Shown piece by piece: positions 26,435 through 36,668 of a stretch of DNA of 64,000 nucleotides. Made by a program: the position numbers and the translations under genes. Source of the DNA: Alcanivorax sp. (GTDB lineage Bacteria > Pseudomonadota > Gammaproteobacteria > Pseudomonadales > Alcanivoracaceae). How positions within the stretch are numbered: the first letter of the stretch is position 1; each line of letters begins with the position of its first letter. The stretch spans positions 1 to 64,000 of the forward strand of contig NZ_NVWY01000033.1 of the NCBI RefSeq assembly GCF_002733835.1, given 5' to 3'. The notes beneath the pieces are model-generated. The model saw nothing but the letters and a program-made list of their open reading frames with translations, ran no database searches and was not told the DNA's origin.

Positions 26435-27474
26435 TCTGGCAGTCCGTCCAACACTACGTCCGGCTCGCCGTCGCCGGCCTGGATTTCGCCGATCAGGAAG
26501 GCGTTTTCGCCTTCGGCTTCCAGCAGGGCGAGGGCGTCGTCCACGTGGCTGGCGGGGACAGCGATGACCATGCCCACGCCGCAGTTGAAGGTGCGGTACA
26601 TCTCAAAGGCGGGTACCTGGCCTTCCTGCTGCAACCACTGGAATACGGCCGGGAATTCCCAGCTTTTGGTGTCGATCACGGCACGGACGTTGTCCGGCAG
26701 AACCCGCGGCAGGTTTTCTGGCAGGCCACCGCCAGTGATGTGTGCCATGGCGTGGACAGGCACCTGTTCAATCAACTTGAGCAGGGATTTCACGTAAATG
26801 CGGGTGGGTTCCAGCAGGTGCTCGATCAACGGCTTGCCGTCCAGATCGATGTCAGTGTCTGCCTGGGCCATGATACGGCGAATCAGGGAGTAGCCGTTGG
26901 AGTGGGGGCCGGAGGCGCCCAGAGCGATCAGCTTGTCGCCGGCTTCGACCTTGCTGCCATCCAGTACGCCGTCTTTTTCCACCACGCCGACGCAGAAACC
27001 CGCCAGGTCGTAGTCTTCGCCTTCATACATGCCGGGCATTTCTGCGGTTTCACCGCCGATCAGGGCGCAACCGGCCAGTTCGCAGCCTTCGCCAATACCG
27101 GTGACCACGCTGGTGGCAATCTCCACGTCCAGCTTGCCGGTGGCGTAGTAATCCAGGAAGAACAGCGGTTCGGCCCCGCCCACGATCAGGTCGTTAACGC
27201 ACATGGCGACCAGATCGACGCCCACTTTCTCATGGCGGTTGTGGTCGATGGCCAGCCGCAGCTTGGTACCCACACCGTCAGTGCCTGCCACTAGAACCGG
27301 GTTCTTGTATTTGGTGGGCAACTCGCAGAGGGCACCGAAACCGCCGAGACCGCCCAGCACTTCCGGGCGACGGGTCCGCTTGGCAACTGGGGCGATGCGT
27401 TTAACCAGCTCGTTACCGGCGTCGATATCGACACCTGCGTCACGGTACGTCAGTGGCCGTTTCTGTTCGGTCAT
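26431..27474 (-). CDS. purM: Phosphoribosylformylglycinamidine cyclo-ligase
   Basis: A 347-aa AIR synthetase that closes the imidazole ring of purines using ATP. It shows [16 protein letters not shown] at the start, [34 protein letters not shown] and [14 protein letters not shown], all family signatures. ATG 27474 has GGAG about eight bases upstream. It is the first gene of a minus-strand run purM-purN-DUF3108-DUF3108 and is divergent from DUF2066. Confidence 0.96.
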   Translation of the reverse strand: MTEQKRPLTYRDAGVDIDAGNELVKRIAPVAKRTRRPEVLGGLGGFGALCELPTKYKNPVLVAGTDGVGTKLRLAIDHNRHEKVGVDLVAMCVNDLIVGGAEPLFFLDYYATGKLDVEIATSVVTGIGEGCELAGCALIGGETAEMPGMYEGEDYDLAGFCVGVVEKDGVLDGSKVEAGDKLIALGASGPHSNGYSLIRRIMAQADTDIDLDGKPLIEHLLEPTRIYVKSLLKLIEQVPVHAMAHITGGGLPENLPRVLPDNVRAVIDTKSWEFPAVFQWLQQEGQVPAFEMYRTFNCGVGMVIAVPASHVDDALALLEAEGENAFLIGEIQAGDGEPDVVLDGLPE

Positions 27475-27701
27475 GGGGGGCTCCGGGTTGGTGAAGGCGC
27501 GTATTCTAGCAACGGGCCTGCCTGCTGGGGAACCTCTGCGTGACGCCTTGGGGCGTTAAACTCAGGGAAAGCGGGTTTCGTCCGACAGATAAGGTCGCTT
27601 CGCTCAGGGATTTGCCCTGTAATTTGCCGGAAACGGGTTCGCGTGGCTGAGGTGAATAGGTGATAATAGCGCGCTTGAATTTTCGGTTGGAATGAGCGCC
27701 C

Positions 27702-28712
27702 ATGCGTTTTATTGGATTGTTGGCCGTGTTGTTGGGATGGAGCCTGCTGGCCCAGGCAGAATCGCTGGATACAGTGCAGGTGCCGGTGGATGGCCGTGGC
27801 GACGAGCAGCGGCAGGACGCGTTGGCTGAGGGCCTGGAGCAGATGCTGGTGCGTCTGAGCGGGCAGCGGGATGTACTCAATGAGGCGGTGGCTAGTGAAG
27901 CCGCTTCACGGCTGGATCGCTGGGTGACCCGCTACGATTACAACATGCTGGATGATGGCAGCAGTGCCTTGCAGGCCCGTTATGACGTGAATGGCCTGAT
28001 GGCCTTCATGGCGGAGCAGGGCGCATCGGTGTGGGGGATGCCTCGGCCCAGGGTGCTGCTTTGGCTGGTGGAGCAGGGCGCAGGCCGCGGCGAGATGGTG
28101 GTGGACGGTCACCCGCTTTATGCGCAGTTGGTTGCGCAAGCCCAGCGACGTGGCCTGACCCTCGTCATCCCGAAGTGGGATAGCGAGGATCAGGGGCGTT
28201 TGAACGTGGCAGACATCCGTGGCCGTTTCGATCAGCAATTGCGTGACGCCTCCAGCCGCTACCCCCATGAGCTGATTGCTGCTGCTGTGCTGTATCAGGG
28301 TGAGCCGGCCACGGTGAGCTGGCGAGTCCTGAAAGACAAAAGCACTCTGGAAGACGGCCGGGAGAAAACGGCGAACGACGGGGAGGCTGTGACTGCGTTG
28401 ATCGACCGTGTCACCGACCAGCTGGCCGCCCGCTATGCGGTGAAAGGCGCAGTAAGCGATTTGCGCACCCTGCTGGTGGTGGATCAGGTCGACCAGCTGC
28501 AGGACTGGTTTACGTTACAACAATTTCTGGCGGGCCTGAGCGGGATGCGTCGAGCCTCACTGGTACAGGCCTCCGGTACTACGCTGACCTTTGGGCTGGA
28601 TTTCAGTGCCAGCGACGAGCAGTTGCGCAACCTGCTGGAGCTGTCTCCCCAGTTGCGCGCCTGCCCGGATCCGGCGGTGGCCGGGCCCCAATGGCATTAC
28701 TGCTGGCGTTGA
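27702..28712 (+). CDS. DUF2066 secreted protein
   Basis: A 336-aa protein with a signal peptide (LLAVLLGWSLLAQA-E) and the DUF2066 pattern: VPVDGRGDEQRQDALAEGLEQMLVRLSG and PRPRVLLWLVEQG. The family is found beside purM and hda in many gammaproteobacteria and has no established function. Here hda follows after four bases and the membrane permease (PerM-type) that often sits between them in related genomes is absent. Confidence 0.87.
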   Translation: MRFIGLLAVLLGWSLLAQAESLDTVQVPVDGRGDEQRQDALAEGLEQMLVRLSGQRDVLNEAVASEAASRLDRWVTRYDYNMLDDGSSALQARYDVNGLMAFMAEQGASVWGMPRPRVLLWLVEQGAGRGEMVVDGHPLYAQLVAQAQRRGLTLVIPKWDSEDQGRLNVADIRGRFDQQLRDASSRYPHELIAAAVLYQGEPATVSWRVLKDKSTLEDGREKTANDGEAVTALIDRVTDQLAARYAVKGAVSDLRTLLVVDQVDQLQDWFTLQQFLAGLSGMRRASLVQASGTTLTFGLDFSASDEQLRNLLELSPQLRACPDPAVAGPQWHYCWR

Positions 28713-28716
28713 TCCG

Positions 28717-29406
28717 ATGAGTGCGCAACTTCCCCTGGCCCTGCAGCTTCGCGAGGGCAATGCCCTGGATAATTTCCACGCGGGTCCCAATGGCGCTGCC
28801 ATTGCCGGGCTTCGTGAGGCGGTGGAAGGTGTCGACCGGCAGGCGTTTTTCTGGGCAGGTAACGGGCAGGGCAAAAGTCATTTGCTGGAAGGCGCGGTGC
28901 GACTGGCCCAGCACAATGGTCTGGATGCTTGTCTGCTGCCTGCCAGCGAAATCATTCCACTGGTTCCGGAAGTGCTGGAATCCATGGAACAGTTCGGGTT
29001 GCTGGCCATTGATGATTGTCAGTTGTTTGCCGGCCTGCCTGCCTGGGAAGAAGCCCTGTTCCACCTTTATAACCGGCTGATGTCGTTGGGTGGACGATTA
29101 CTGGTCACCGCCAATGCGTCGCCGGGGGCAATGGGCTTGATGCTGCCTGATCTCGCTACCCGTTTGGCGGCGGGCCCGGTCTACCGGCTGATGTCGCTGG
29201 AAGACGAGGATTTACAGGCGCTATTACAGGAAAGAGCCAGGGCGCGGGGCTTGCGACTGGAACCGGAAGTGGCCCATTACATCGTCTTGCGCAGTGAGCG
29301 GTCCGCTGGCGCCTTGATGGAATTATTGAGCGATCTGGACCGTCTGGCCCTGGCGCAACAGCGCTCTGTCACGATTCCCTTTGTCAAGGATGCGCTGGGG
29401 TGGTAA
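28717..29406 (+). CDS. hda: DnaA inactivator Hda
   Basis: A 229-aa AAA+ protein. Loaded on the DNA-sliding clamp, Hda stimulates ATP hydrolysis on DnaA after initiation and so prevents re-firing of oriC. The clamp-binding peptide QLPLAL is at residues 4-9; the P-loop reads GNGQGKSH, Walker B LLAIDDCQ, and the arginine-finger region is RLAAGPVYRL. ATG 28717 follows the DUF2066 stop by four bases. Confidence 0.94.
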   Translation: MSAQLPLALQLREGNALDNFHAGPNGAAIAGLREAVEGVDRQAFFWAGNGQGKSHLLEGAVRLAQHNGLDACLLPASEIIPLVPEVLESMEQFGLLAIDDCQLFAGLPAWEEALFHLYNRLMSLGGRLLVTANASPGAMGLMLPDLATRLAAGPVYRLMSLEDEDLQALLQERARARGLRLEPEVAHYIVLRSERSAGALMELLSDLDRLALAQQRSVTIPFVKDALGW

Positions 29407-29593
29407 AAATGGGCGCTTAACGAATAAACAACAGTTCGCTACCTGAATTGGCGATATATTGCGCTTTATAACACTGGGTTACACGCCTCGTGGCACGCTC
29501 GGCAGGCGACACGATGCAGATATTTGTGTACCACAAAGCGCGAGAACCACATTAGAACAATAACGCCAGGCACAAAGCCTGCAGGAGAACAGA

Positions 29594-32500
29594 ATGCGCC
29601 ACCTTGGGCTACGGCAGTGCCTTGCTGGCTGCGCCTTGATTTTTGCGGCCACCTCCCATGCAACGACTTACAATATCGAGACCACCTCGGACGTGGCATT
29701 CGAAGAGGTCGTGCGTGTCGATGATGCCGGTGAAGAATCGACTTATGAGGTGCGGTTTGCTGAGAAAGATGACCTTTGCTCTGTGCGGGAGGCTGTCTAT
29801 GCAAGCAATTATCAAGTTGCCGTGGATGGCTGTGAGGCAGGCACAGGTTCGAACACGATCAAATTGGTTGCTGGTGAAACCTACTTTCTTAGTGAGGGTG
29901 AGCTGCCAATTAGTGGTGGTTTGAAGGTCCGGTTTGAAACTATTGAACCGGATGATCCTGACGACGAACCAGTTCAGCAGCCGGTTGAGTGTTCGGATGA
30001 TCCCTGCCCGGAAGATATAAAGCTGAAAAGCGAGGTCAGCTTTACTGTGGCGTTGGCGGCTTTTGAAGATCCTGACCTGGATAATTTACCGGCTCTGGCC
30101 CCTGCTCCGAGCGCTGGGCCTGCCAGCCTGTTCAACATTCAAGAAAGCAACTCGCTTACCGTGAAAAACATGCGTTTGGGGCCTGCCAGCGATGCTGACG
30201 ACCCACTTGTTTGTACGGATTCCCTAGCGGTTGACGAGGGCGGCCTGATACGTTCTTCGGGTACCGTGATTATTGCTGAGAATATGACGCTTCAGAATGG
30301 CTGCGCCAAACAGGGGGGCGCGATTTACCTGGCTGGGAAAGGCGTCTTGTCATTTGAGAAGGGAGGACGCTTTGAGAATAACGTTGCCAGGGCAAACGGT
30401 GCTGTCATCGCTACCTCTGATGATTTTCGTGGCGGTTTTACTGGCATCGGTTTTTACATGGCCGGAAACGCGGTTGATCCTTGGACTGCAGAGAGCGCCA
30501 CTATTTACATAGCTGCTTTTGTACCAGAACTTGATGATGAAGGGGTTGAGGAAGACGAACCGCAAGTACAGTTTGGTTTATCAAACGGTACCTTGGCCAA
30601 TAATCGCAGTGGGGGTATCCGGGTTGAGAGGGAAAATTACGCATCCGGATTGCTGAATATGACTATCGCTTTCAATGACGGTATTGGCTTGAGCCTGGAA
30701 GGCATTCCTGTTGACCCTGACGTTGACCTGGATGAACAGGGACCAACCACCCATATCCTGCATTCTGTTGTTGTCGGTAATGAGGGCGCCTGTGACGGTA
30801 CCGCTCTTGTGGAAGAAGAAACCACGCGTCCCACTGCTGCTCGTATTGAGTATGTGATCACCGATGATCCTGGCTGTGTTAACAATATGGATACGGGGGC
30901 GACAGTTAACCCCAATACGGCTCAGTCAGATATTTTTCTAGGCAAAGGCGGCATCGCTTGTGAGGTTGATGCAGAGGGAGCAGGAGGCCCGGAGGAGGGT
31001 GGTTGTGACCCGATGACAGCGGAAGAGCTGGATGGTCCCTATCCTGGTTACTTGCCGAATCCATTGCCTTTGGCCGTAGTTGGTGTGGATGGAGTTGGAG
31101 GTGACGACTTTGCCCCTAGCTTGCTCGACCGGGGCAACCCCGAAACAGCAACAACAGATTTGTGTGAAACCAACGATAACCGAGGGAAGGCCCGTGCAGG
31201 GGCCGGTGGGCGTTGTGATGTTGGGGCAGTGGAATTTCTACGCGCGACGGCCCAGTCTGATGAAATTGCCTTGATCAGTGGTCAGTCCGTTCTCGCTGAT
31301 GTGCTCGAGAATGACAGAAATGATACTTGGGTGGATTGTGGTTTAGTGTCTGGTTTTGATTATGACAATCCTTCGACTTATCCGGAGTGTCTGGACGTCA
31401 TTACGACACCGGGTCGTGGTAGTGCCGTGATTGAAATTATTCGCCTGGATACCGATGGCGAAGAGTTGTCCAGTGATGTGGATGACAGTGAAGTGGACCG
31501 GTTTTATCCGAAAATTCGCTACACCCCGTCCGATAATTTCCATGGCGTGGACCAACTACGTTACCAGGTGAGTGAAAGCGCCTTTGTGGGTGGCACCGAT
31601 ACGGGGCGAGGTTTTAATGATATTGCGAATTTGGTATCAGAGCCCGCAAGTGGCTTGACGGAGAAAAAGAGCATTGGAGCCCAAGGCGCTGGTCTGCTGC
31701 TGTTGCTGGTTTTGGTGGGAATGCTGCGCCGCCACAATCGAGCGCTGATATTGCTGATAACCATGCTGTCTGGTCCTGTGCTGGCAAAAGATATCGTGGT
31801 GGATGTGGTGGGGGATACAGATAATCCAAGCCCTGAAGCCCAGGATCAATCGCCTGCCATCAAGGGCGATGGCATTTGCACCTTGCGCGAAGCGTTAGCG
31901 AATGCCTCTGGAGACGGAAACCCGGATTGCGCCTATGGCACTAATTCAACAGACCGTATTCTTATTCCTGCCATTGAGATCAAGTTAGCAGATACCTTGA
32001 TTGTTGACAGTAGCGTGGAACTTGTGGGCAAGGGGGTGCTTGATGATCCGGATGATGACGAGGACACCGTAACGCAGATTATAGGTAAGGGAGATCATCG
32101 ACTTTTCGAAGTGCGGCCTATTAACCCACAGTCCGCGCACCCGACAGTCTCCTTCCAGTATTTGACGTTGGAAGGTGGAAGAGCGGAAGGCGCTGGTGAT
32201 AGCGGGTCCGGTGCGGCAATTCTGACTGGCGGGTCAATAATTTTTGACAGGGTTGTGATTGCTGGAAATCAGGCAGACGAGTCCGGTGGCGTGGTCTATG
32301 TTCGCGGTAATGCGGGCAACAAGAAGTTGCTGACGTTCAATCGAACCTATGTGCATGATAATCATGCGACGAACGGTGGGGTTCTGTTTACTACCTCTCA
32401 GAACGAGGAAAGTATCGAAATCGCCATGGTCGACAGCACCTTTGCCGGGAATACGGTGGCAGGCGGTGCAGGCAGCGTTCTGAAAGCTAATATTGCTAAA

Positions 32501-34165
32501 GGCCGGATTGAAATTGCCAATAGTACCTTTTTCGATAACGAGGGCGGAGCGGCTCTCGATCTGACCAATAGTTTGGTGAATGCCAACCTTATGAATGCGA
32601 CCTTCCGGGATAATGATGCGGGGATCGATTTAGGGAATGGTTCGGATGCTGAAGTTAAAATGTCGAACAGCATCTACTTCAATAGCGGTGCTTGTACCTC
32701 AAGCGTGGGAGCAGAGCCGGCAGAGTTGGAAGAGAGTTTTTATAATGCTTTTTCTTCTACAGCTTGCGCGGCAAAGAGTGATGATCCTGACGCTACGAAT
32801 TTGGAAAACGTAGATGTAGCAGAGCTTGCTGATATGTTGACCGATGAGCCGGGTACAGGAACGAATACTAACTATGCTCCGCCCTACCTGACGATAAAGC
32901 CGAATGGTGATCTGGTAGATGCGGGCAATGATGAGGCCTCACTGGCGGCGGGTACCAGCTCGCCTCTAAACTGCCGGTCTGTTGACTTGCGGGGAATTTC
33001 TCGAACAGCGGGAGGACGTTGTGACCTTGGTGCTTATGAGTACCAGCAGATAACGGCTGGAGATGACGAAGGCAGTAATGCGGTTTCTTCAGGGCTTCGC
33101 GCTAGCGTAGATCTTTTAGATAATGATCTGGCCAGCGATGGAGCAGAAATTATTTTGCTGGATGACAGCGTTGATCCCGTCATATTTAAAAACGGCATAT
33201 TCGAATTTGAGCGTGCCAAGATTGATGATCCGGACGCGGATCCTGTTGTATATGTGGGAACCGGTGAGTTTTTTGTGCAGAGTGCTGAGGATCCCACACG
33301 GTTTGAACTGACGTACCAAGATGGGAATGGTGACGATGTTGTCGAGACCATCGATTTTGTTTGGCAGTACTATAATGAAAATCGCGACGGTTATGACCTG
33401 CATTGTGGCGATCCGATTCCGCAGTTCATTATTGATGCGAATCCAGATGTTTTTGATGACGGGGATGTAGCAGATGACTGTGTTATTCTTTATACGCCTC
33501 CGTCATTGGTTGATGAGCCGTCACGACCCAGCCCTGCGTTCGCTGATTCGGTATGTAGTGCAACCGCTAACGCTCCGGTAAAAACTGCTTTCCTGTATCG
33601 ATTTCAGGATAGCGAAGGGCTATGTTCTGGGAATGCAAGTGATTGCTCGGATTGGGCTAACCCTGTAGATACGTCGGACTGGGCTGCGGTTGAGTTAACG
33701 ATTAACGACAAACCGCCGGAACTGGAAAGCCTCTCGCGTCTGAATGACCCTGGCCAATCCGTAGAATTCACGCTAAGCATGTCTGACCCAGATGATCCGG
33801 GTCAGGTTGTCGATTGGGAAGAAATGTGGTCGGACGGTATTTCTCCTCCGAAGAGGCGATATCAGGTCAACTTGGTCAAAGAGCCCAGTTTTAGCAAGAA
33901 GGATGAGAATCATAACGCGGTAGGCTATGGGATTTTCCTGGATGTGGCGGGGCAAATCACCTATGTCCCCGAAGGGAATTACAATACCTTCAAGGATACA
34001 TTTACGGTGACAGTCGAAGACAATAAATGTGACGTTACCTCTAAACAAGCCACTTTCACTATCACTTACCCCAACGACGAAACCTCGGCCGGGTCGGGTG
34101 GTAGTCTTGGCTGGGCCATGTTGGGCGGGCTAATCCTTTTGCTGCGTCGCCGAGTGGCGGCGTAG
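29594..34165 (+). CDS. Fused pair of CSLREA-type secreted proteins with C-terminal sorting tails
   Basis: A 1523-codon frame that looks like two proteins in one. Half A (1-~709): signal peptide ending ATSHA, a CSLREA-like motif (LCSVREAVYAS), parallel beta-helix-like repeats, an Ig-like segment (DNFHGVDQLRYQV) and a hydrophobic tail GAGLLLLLVLVG-M-LRR. Half B begins at Met710 (ATG 31721): LRRHNR, a hydrophobic stretch and VLA-KD as in a signal peptide, then ICTLREALANAS, more beta-helix repeats and a GlyGly-CTERM-like tail (GSGGSLGW, hydrophobic, LRRR). Asp/Glu-rich throughout. GC is visibly lower than neighbours (sampled lines 40-48% against about 60%). AGGAG precedes ATG 29594. Function: probable surface or secreted protein; no enzyme motif seen. 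Confidence 0.82.
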   Translation: MRHLGLRQCLAGCALIFAATSHATTYNIETTSDVAFEEVVRVDDAGEESTYEVRFAEKDDLCSVREAVYASNYQVAVDGCEAGTGSNTIKLVAGETYFLSEGELPISGGLKVRFETIEPDDPDDEPVQQPVECSDDPCPEDIKLKSEVSFTVALAAFEDPDLDNLPALAPAPSAGPASLFNIQESNSLTVKNMRLGPASDADDPLVCTDSLAVDEGGLIRSSGTVIIAENMTLQNGCAKQGGAIYLAGKGVLSFEKGGRFENNVARANGAVIATSDDFRGGFTGIGFYMAGNAVDPWTAESATIYIAAFVPELDDEGVEEDEPQVQFGLSNGTLANNRSGGIRVERENYASGLLNMTIAFNDGIGLSLEGIPVDPDVDLDEQGPTTHILHSVVVGNEGACDGTALVEEETTRPTAARIEYVITDDPGCVNNMDTGATVNPNTAQSDIFLGKGGIACEVDAEGAGGPEEGGCDPMTAEELDGPYPGYLPNPLPLAVVGVDGVGGDDFAPSLLDRGNPETATTDLCETNDNRGKARAGAGGRCDVGAVEFLRATAQSDEIALISGQSVLADVLENDRNDTWVDCGLVSGFDYDNPSTYPECLDVITTPGRGSAVIEIIRLDTDGEELSSDVDDSEVDRFYPKIRYTPSDNFHGVDQLRYQVSESAFVGGTDTGRGFNDIANLVSEPASGLTEKKSIGAQGAGLLLLLVLVGMLRRHNRALILLITMLSGPVLAKDIVVDVVGDTDNPSPEAQDQSPAIKGDGICTLREALANASGDGNPDCAYGTNSTDRILIPAIEIKLADTLIVDSSVELVGKGVLDDPDDDEDTVTQIIGKGDHRLFEVRPINPQSAHPTVSFQYLTLEGGRAEGAGDSGSGAAILTGGSIIFDRVVIAGNQADESGGVVYVRGNAGNKKLLTFNRTYVHDNHATNGGVLFTTSQNEESIEIAMVDSTFAGNTVAGGAGSVLKANIAKGRIEIANSTFFDNEGGAALDLTNSLVNANLMNATFRDNDAGIDLGNGSDAEVKMSNSIYFNSGACTSSVGAEPAELEESFYNAFSSTACAAKSDDPDATNLENVDVAELADMLTDEPGTGTNTNYAPPYLTIKPNGDLVDAGNDEASLAAGTSSPLNCRSVDLRGISRTAGGRCDLGAYEYQQITAGDDEGSNAVSSGLRASVDLLDNDLASDGAEIILLDDSVDPVIFKNGIFEFERAKIDDPDADPVVYVGTGEFFVQSAEDPTRFELTYQDGNGDDVVETIDFVWQYYNENRDGYDLHCGDPIPQFIIDANPDVFDDGDVADDCVILYTPPSLVDEPSRPSPAFADSVCSATANAPVKTAFLYRFQDSEGLCSGNASDCSDWANPVDTSDWAAVELTINDKPPELESLSRLNDPGQSVEFTLSMSDPDDPGQVVDWEEMWSDGISPPKRRYQVNLVKEPSFSKKDENHNAVGYGIFLDVAGQITYVPEGNYNTFKDTFTVTVEDNKCDVTSKQATFTITYPNDETSAGSGGSLGWAMLGGLILLLRRRVAA
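31661..31786 (+). other. Junction inside the fused CSLREA gene: sorting-type tail followed by signal-peptide-like segment
   Basis: This part encodes a hydrophobic helix ending in Arg-Arg, a short charged loop (RRHNR) and a second hydrophobic helix ending VLA-K. ATG 31721 could start the second protein independently, though no clear ribosome site precedes it. Read through, the two helices would form a membrane hairpin with both large halves outside. Confidence 0.65.
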
Positions 34166-34420
34166 CACCCGCCGCAGGCTTTCCCACACCACTGCCCCGA
34201 ACAGCATGCTGGCCATCAGCAAGACAAGCTTGGGAACGTCCACCAGGGTCCAGAACAGGATGTCGATGCTGGTGGGTTCCAGGTTCTGAAAAACGATAAT
34301 GATGGCCAAAAGCGCCAATAGAATCTGTAGTGCCCCCATGGGGTGCGTGATCAGCCAGTGCCCGGATTTACGGCTGCCGCGGGCAATCAGTGAGGTTTTT
34401 TTGCCGCTGTGGTCATCCAT
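34130..34420 (-). CDS. LapA-domain (DUF1049) inner-membrane protein
   Basis: A 96-aa protein with two hydrophobic segments (about residues 29-46 and 60-80). The loop NLEPTSIDILFWTLVDVPKLV is the LapA/DUF1049 signature. Family members help lipopolysaccharide assembly or membrane-associated regulation in E. coli (LapA with LapB). LapB is not beside it here. Its 3' end overlaps the fused CSLREA gene by 36 bases on the opposite strand. Confidence 0.83.
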   Translation of the reverse strand: MDDHSGKKTSLIARGSRKSGHWLITHPMGALQILLALLAIIIVFQNLEPTSIDILFWTLVDVPKLVLLMASMLFGAVVWESLRRVLRRHSATQQKD

Positions 34421-34513
34421 GATCTTCCTCCTTGCTGTGTTTCGACTCTAGTCCAACTCGTGCTTGTCTCGCTACCTCCCTATACTCTCTATAACAGTAG
34501 AAAGGAGAGGTGA

Positions 34514-35911
34514 ATGGATATCAGTGCCGGTTGGGATCTTGTGGTGATTGGTAGTGGCCCTGCGGGTGAAGCGGCGGCGATGCAGGCGGCCAAGAAAGAT
34601 CTAAAGGTGGCGATCGTAGAGGATCAGTCGTCGTTGGGCGGGAACTGCACCCACTGGGGCACGATTCCCTCCAAGGCGTTGCGGCATCAGGTGCGGCAGG
34701 TGATTCGTACCCAGCGGAATCCCTTGCTACGCGGCATCATCAAGCCCCGCGAAATCCGCTGGCAGGATCTGATTGCCCGCACCCGCGAGGTAATAGACTC
34801 CCAGGTGCAGGTTCGAACGGACTTTTATGTCCGTAACCGGGTTACCGTGTTCGGGGGGCGTGGTGAGATTCTGTCACCGCAAGAAGTGCGGGTCGATGAC
34901 CATGCAGGCCGCCAGCACTTGCTGAAAACCCGCAATATTCTGGTCGCTACGGGATCACGTCCCTACCACCCGGATGACGTGGACTTCTCTCATCCGCGCA
35001 TCTACGACTCGGATACCATCCTGACCATGGACCATACGCCGCGGCATATCCTAGTCTATGGTGCCGGGGTCATCGGCTCGGAGTATGCCTGCATCTTCAC
35101 CGGGCTTGGCATCCGGGTGGACCTGGTGAACTCCCGTGAGCACTTGCTGGATTTTCTGGATACGGAAATTTCCGATGCGCTCAGCTATCACCTGCGTGAG
35201 CAAGGCTGCACCATTCGCCAGGGTGAACACTACAAACGGGTGACGGCGGATGACGAGGGCGTAACGCTGGAGCTGGAATCCGGCAAGAAACTGCGCGCGG
35301 ATGCCTTGTTGTGGTGTAACGGCCGTTCCGGGAACACCCAGAATATTGGCCTGGAAAATGTGGGGGTTGCAGCCAACAGTCGTGGGCAGCTCAAGGTCAA
35401 TGAGCGCTATCAGACTGAGATGGACACGCTCTATGCCGTGGGTGATGTGGTGGGCTGGCCATCACTGGCCAGCGCCTCCTACGATCAGGGGCGTTTCTGT
35501 GCCGCCGCCATTGCTGGTGACGAAGTGCGCCAGGTAACAGACGTGCCCACGGGCATTTATACCATTCCCGGGATCAGTAGCGTTGGGCGGACCGAGCAGG
35601 AATTGACCGAAGCCAAAGTGCCGTATGACGTGGGGCAGGCCTTCTTCAAAAACCTGGCCCGGGCGCAAATTACCGGCGAGCGGGTAGGCATGCTGAAAAT
35701 TCTGTTTCATCGTGAGACGTTGGCGGTGTTGGGTATCCACTGTTTTGGCTATCAAGCCATGGAGATTGTCCACGTGGGTCAGGCCATCATGCGTCAACCC
35801 GGTGAAAACAACACGCTGGAGTACTTTATTGATACCACCTTCAACTACCCAACCATGGCCGAAGCTTACCGGGTGGCGGCAATCAACGGGCTGAATCGGA
35901 TTAAGCGATAG
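34514..35911 (+). CDS. sthA: Soluble pyridine nucleotide transhydrogenase
   Basis: A 465-aa FAD flavoprotein that exchanges hydride between NADPH and NAD+. FAD-binding [13 protein letters not shown] starts the protein; the segment [17 protein letters not shown] lacks the second redox cysteine of dihydrolipoamide dehydrogenases, the hallmark of SthA. The NAD site is [12 protein letters not shown] and the C-terminal dimer domain has [27 protein letters not shown] precedes ATG 34514. Two -10-like hexamers (TATACT 34481, TATAAC 34490) lie just upstream, without a clear -35. Confidence 0.95.
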   Translation: MDISAGWDLVVIGSGPAGEAAAMQAAKKDLKVAIVEDQSSLGGNCTHWGTIPSKALRHQVRQVIRTQRNPLLRGIIKPREIRWQDLIARTREVIDSQVQVRTDFYVRNRVTVFGGRGEILSPQEVRVDDHAGRQHLLKTRNILVATGSRPYHPDDVDFSHPRIYDSDTILTMDHTPRHILVYGAGVIGSEYACIFTGLGIRVDLVNSREHLLDFLDTEISDALSYHLREQGCTIRQGEHYKRVTADDEGVTLELESGKKLRADALLWCNGRSGNTQNIGLENVGVAANSRGQLKVNERYQTEMDTLYAVGDVVGWPSLASASYDQGRFCAAAIAGDEVRQVTDVPTGIYTIPGISSVGRTEQELTEAKVPYDVGQAFFKNLARAQITGERVGMLKILFHRETLAVLGIHCFGYQAMEIVHVGQAIMRQPGENNTLEYFIDTTFNYPTMAEAYRVAAINGLNRIKR

Positions 35912-35979
35912 GGTATCGCTGACTGAAGGGAATGCGCTTATCCCTCCGGTTCTGTCTGTTCGGCCGGCACAGGTGTGAT

Positions 35980-36573
35980 TCAGCGTTGCTGTTTGCCCGC
36001 TTCGATAAAGAACTCGCGATTCTTCTGCCGGGCCTGGCTGTTTTTACGTACCAGCACCTGGGTAGCACCGCTGCCGCCGCGATTGGCGGGGGTGCTGTGA
36101 AAGGCCAGCACCAGATGACTTTCTTCCAGCCAGTGCATCACATAGCTCTTCAGAAAGCCTGGGCGTTCGCTGTGCAGTCCTTTGCCGTGGCTGATTAGCA
36201 CGGTACGCATGCCGTTGTTATGGGCATTTTCCAGAAACTGCTGGACGAGGTTGCGGGCATCCATCAGTCGAACCCGGTGCAGGTCCAGCACATCCTGGGC
36301 CTCGTATTTACCCAGCCGCAATTTTCGATATACCCCTTCCTGGACGCCATCTTTTTTCAGTCCGACGATATCCAGTGGTCCGACTGCTTGCACGTGTTCG
36401 GGAACGGTCAGCGGGTTGCGGTCTCTGCGATCGTCCACGGCGGCGGCGCGACGCAATTGTTCACGGATAGAGGGTTCACGACGGGGCGTACGTTCCTGCA
36501 CCCGGTTGTCCGGCTTTATCGGCGTAACATCGGCCATTTCCTGGCGAAACAGATCGTCGTCGGAGGAGGTCAT
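35980..36573 (-). CDS. Smr-domain protein (SmrA-like)
   Basis: A 197-aa protein with a charged N-terminal region and a C-terminal Smr domain: VLDLHRVRLMDARNLVQQFL, VLISHGKGLHS and a final GGSGATQVLVR. Smr domains are related to the MutS2 nuclease tail and small MutS-related endonucleases. ATG 36573 is chosen: GGAGGAGG lies directly upstream. The protein is the usual size for the stand-alone SmrA/YdaL group. It is convergent with sthA across a 68-bp gap. Confidence 0.88.
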   Translation of the reverse strand: MTSSDDDLFRQEMADVTPIKPDNRVQERTPRREPSIREQLRRAAAVDDRRDRNPLTVPEHVQAVGPLDIVGLKKDGVQEGVYRKLRLGKYEAQDVLDLHRVRLMDARNLVQQFLENAHNNGMRTVLISHGKGLHSERPGFLKSYVMHWLEESHLVLAFHSTPANRGGSGATQVLVRKNSQARQKNREFFIEAGKQQR

Positions 36574-36668
36574 GGAACGGCTCCACAAAATTCATTTTTA
36601 CTAACTTGCATGGTACACAAAGCCGGCGGAGACTTGGAGTAACAGGCTCCCTGATAAGGAAGGGTGTG

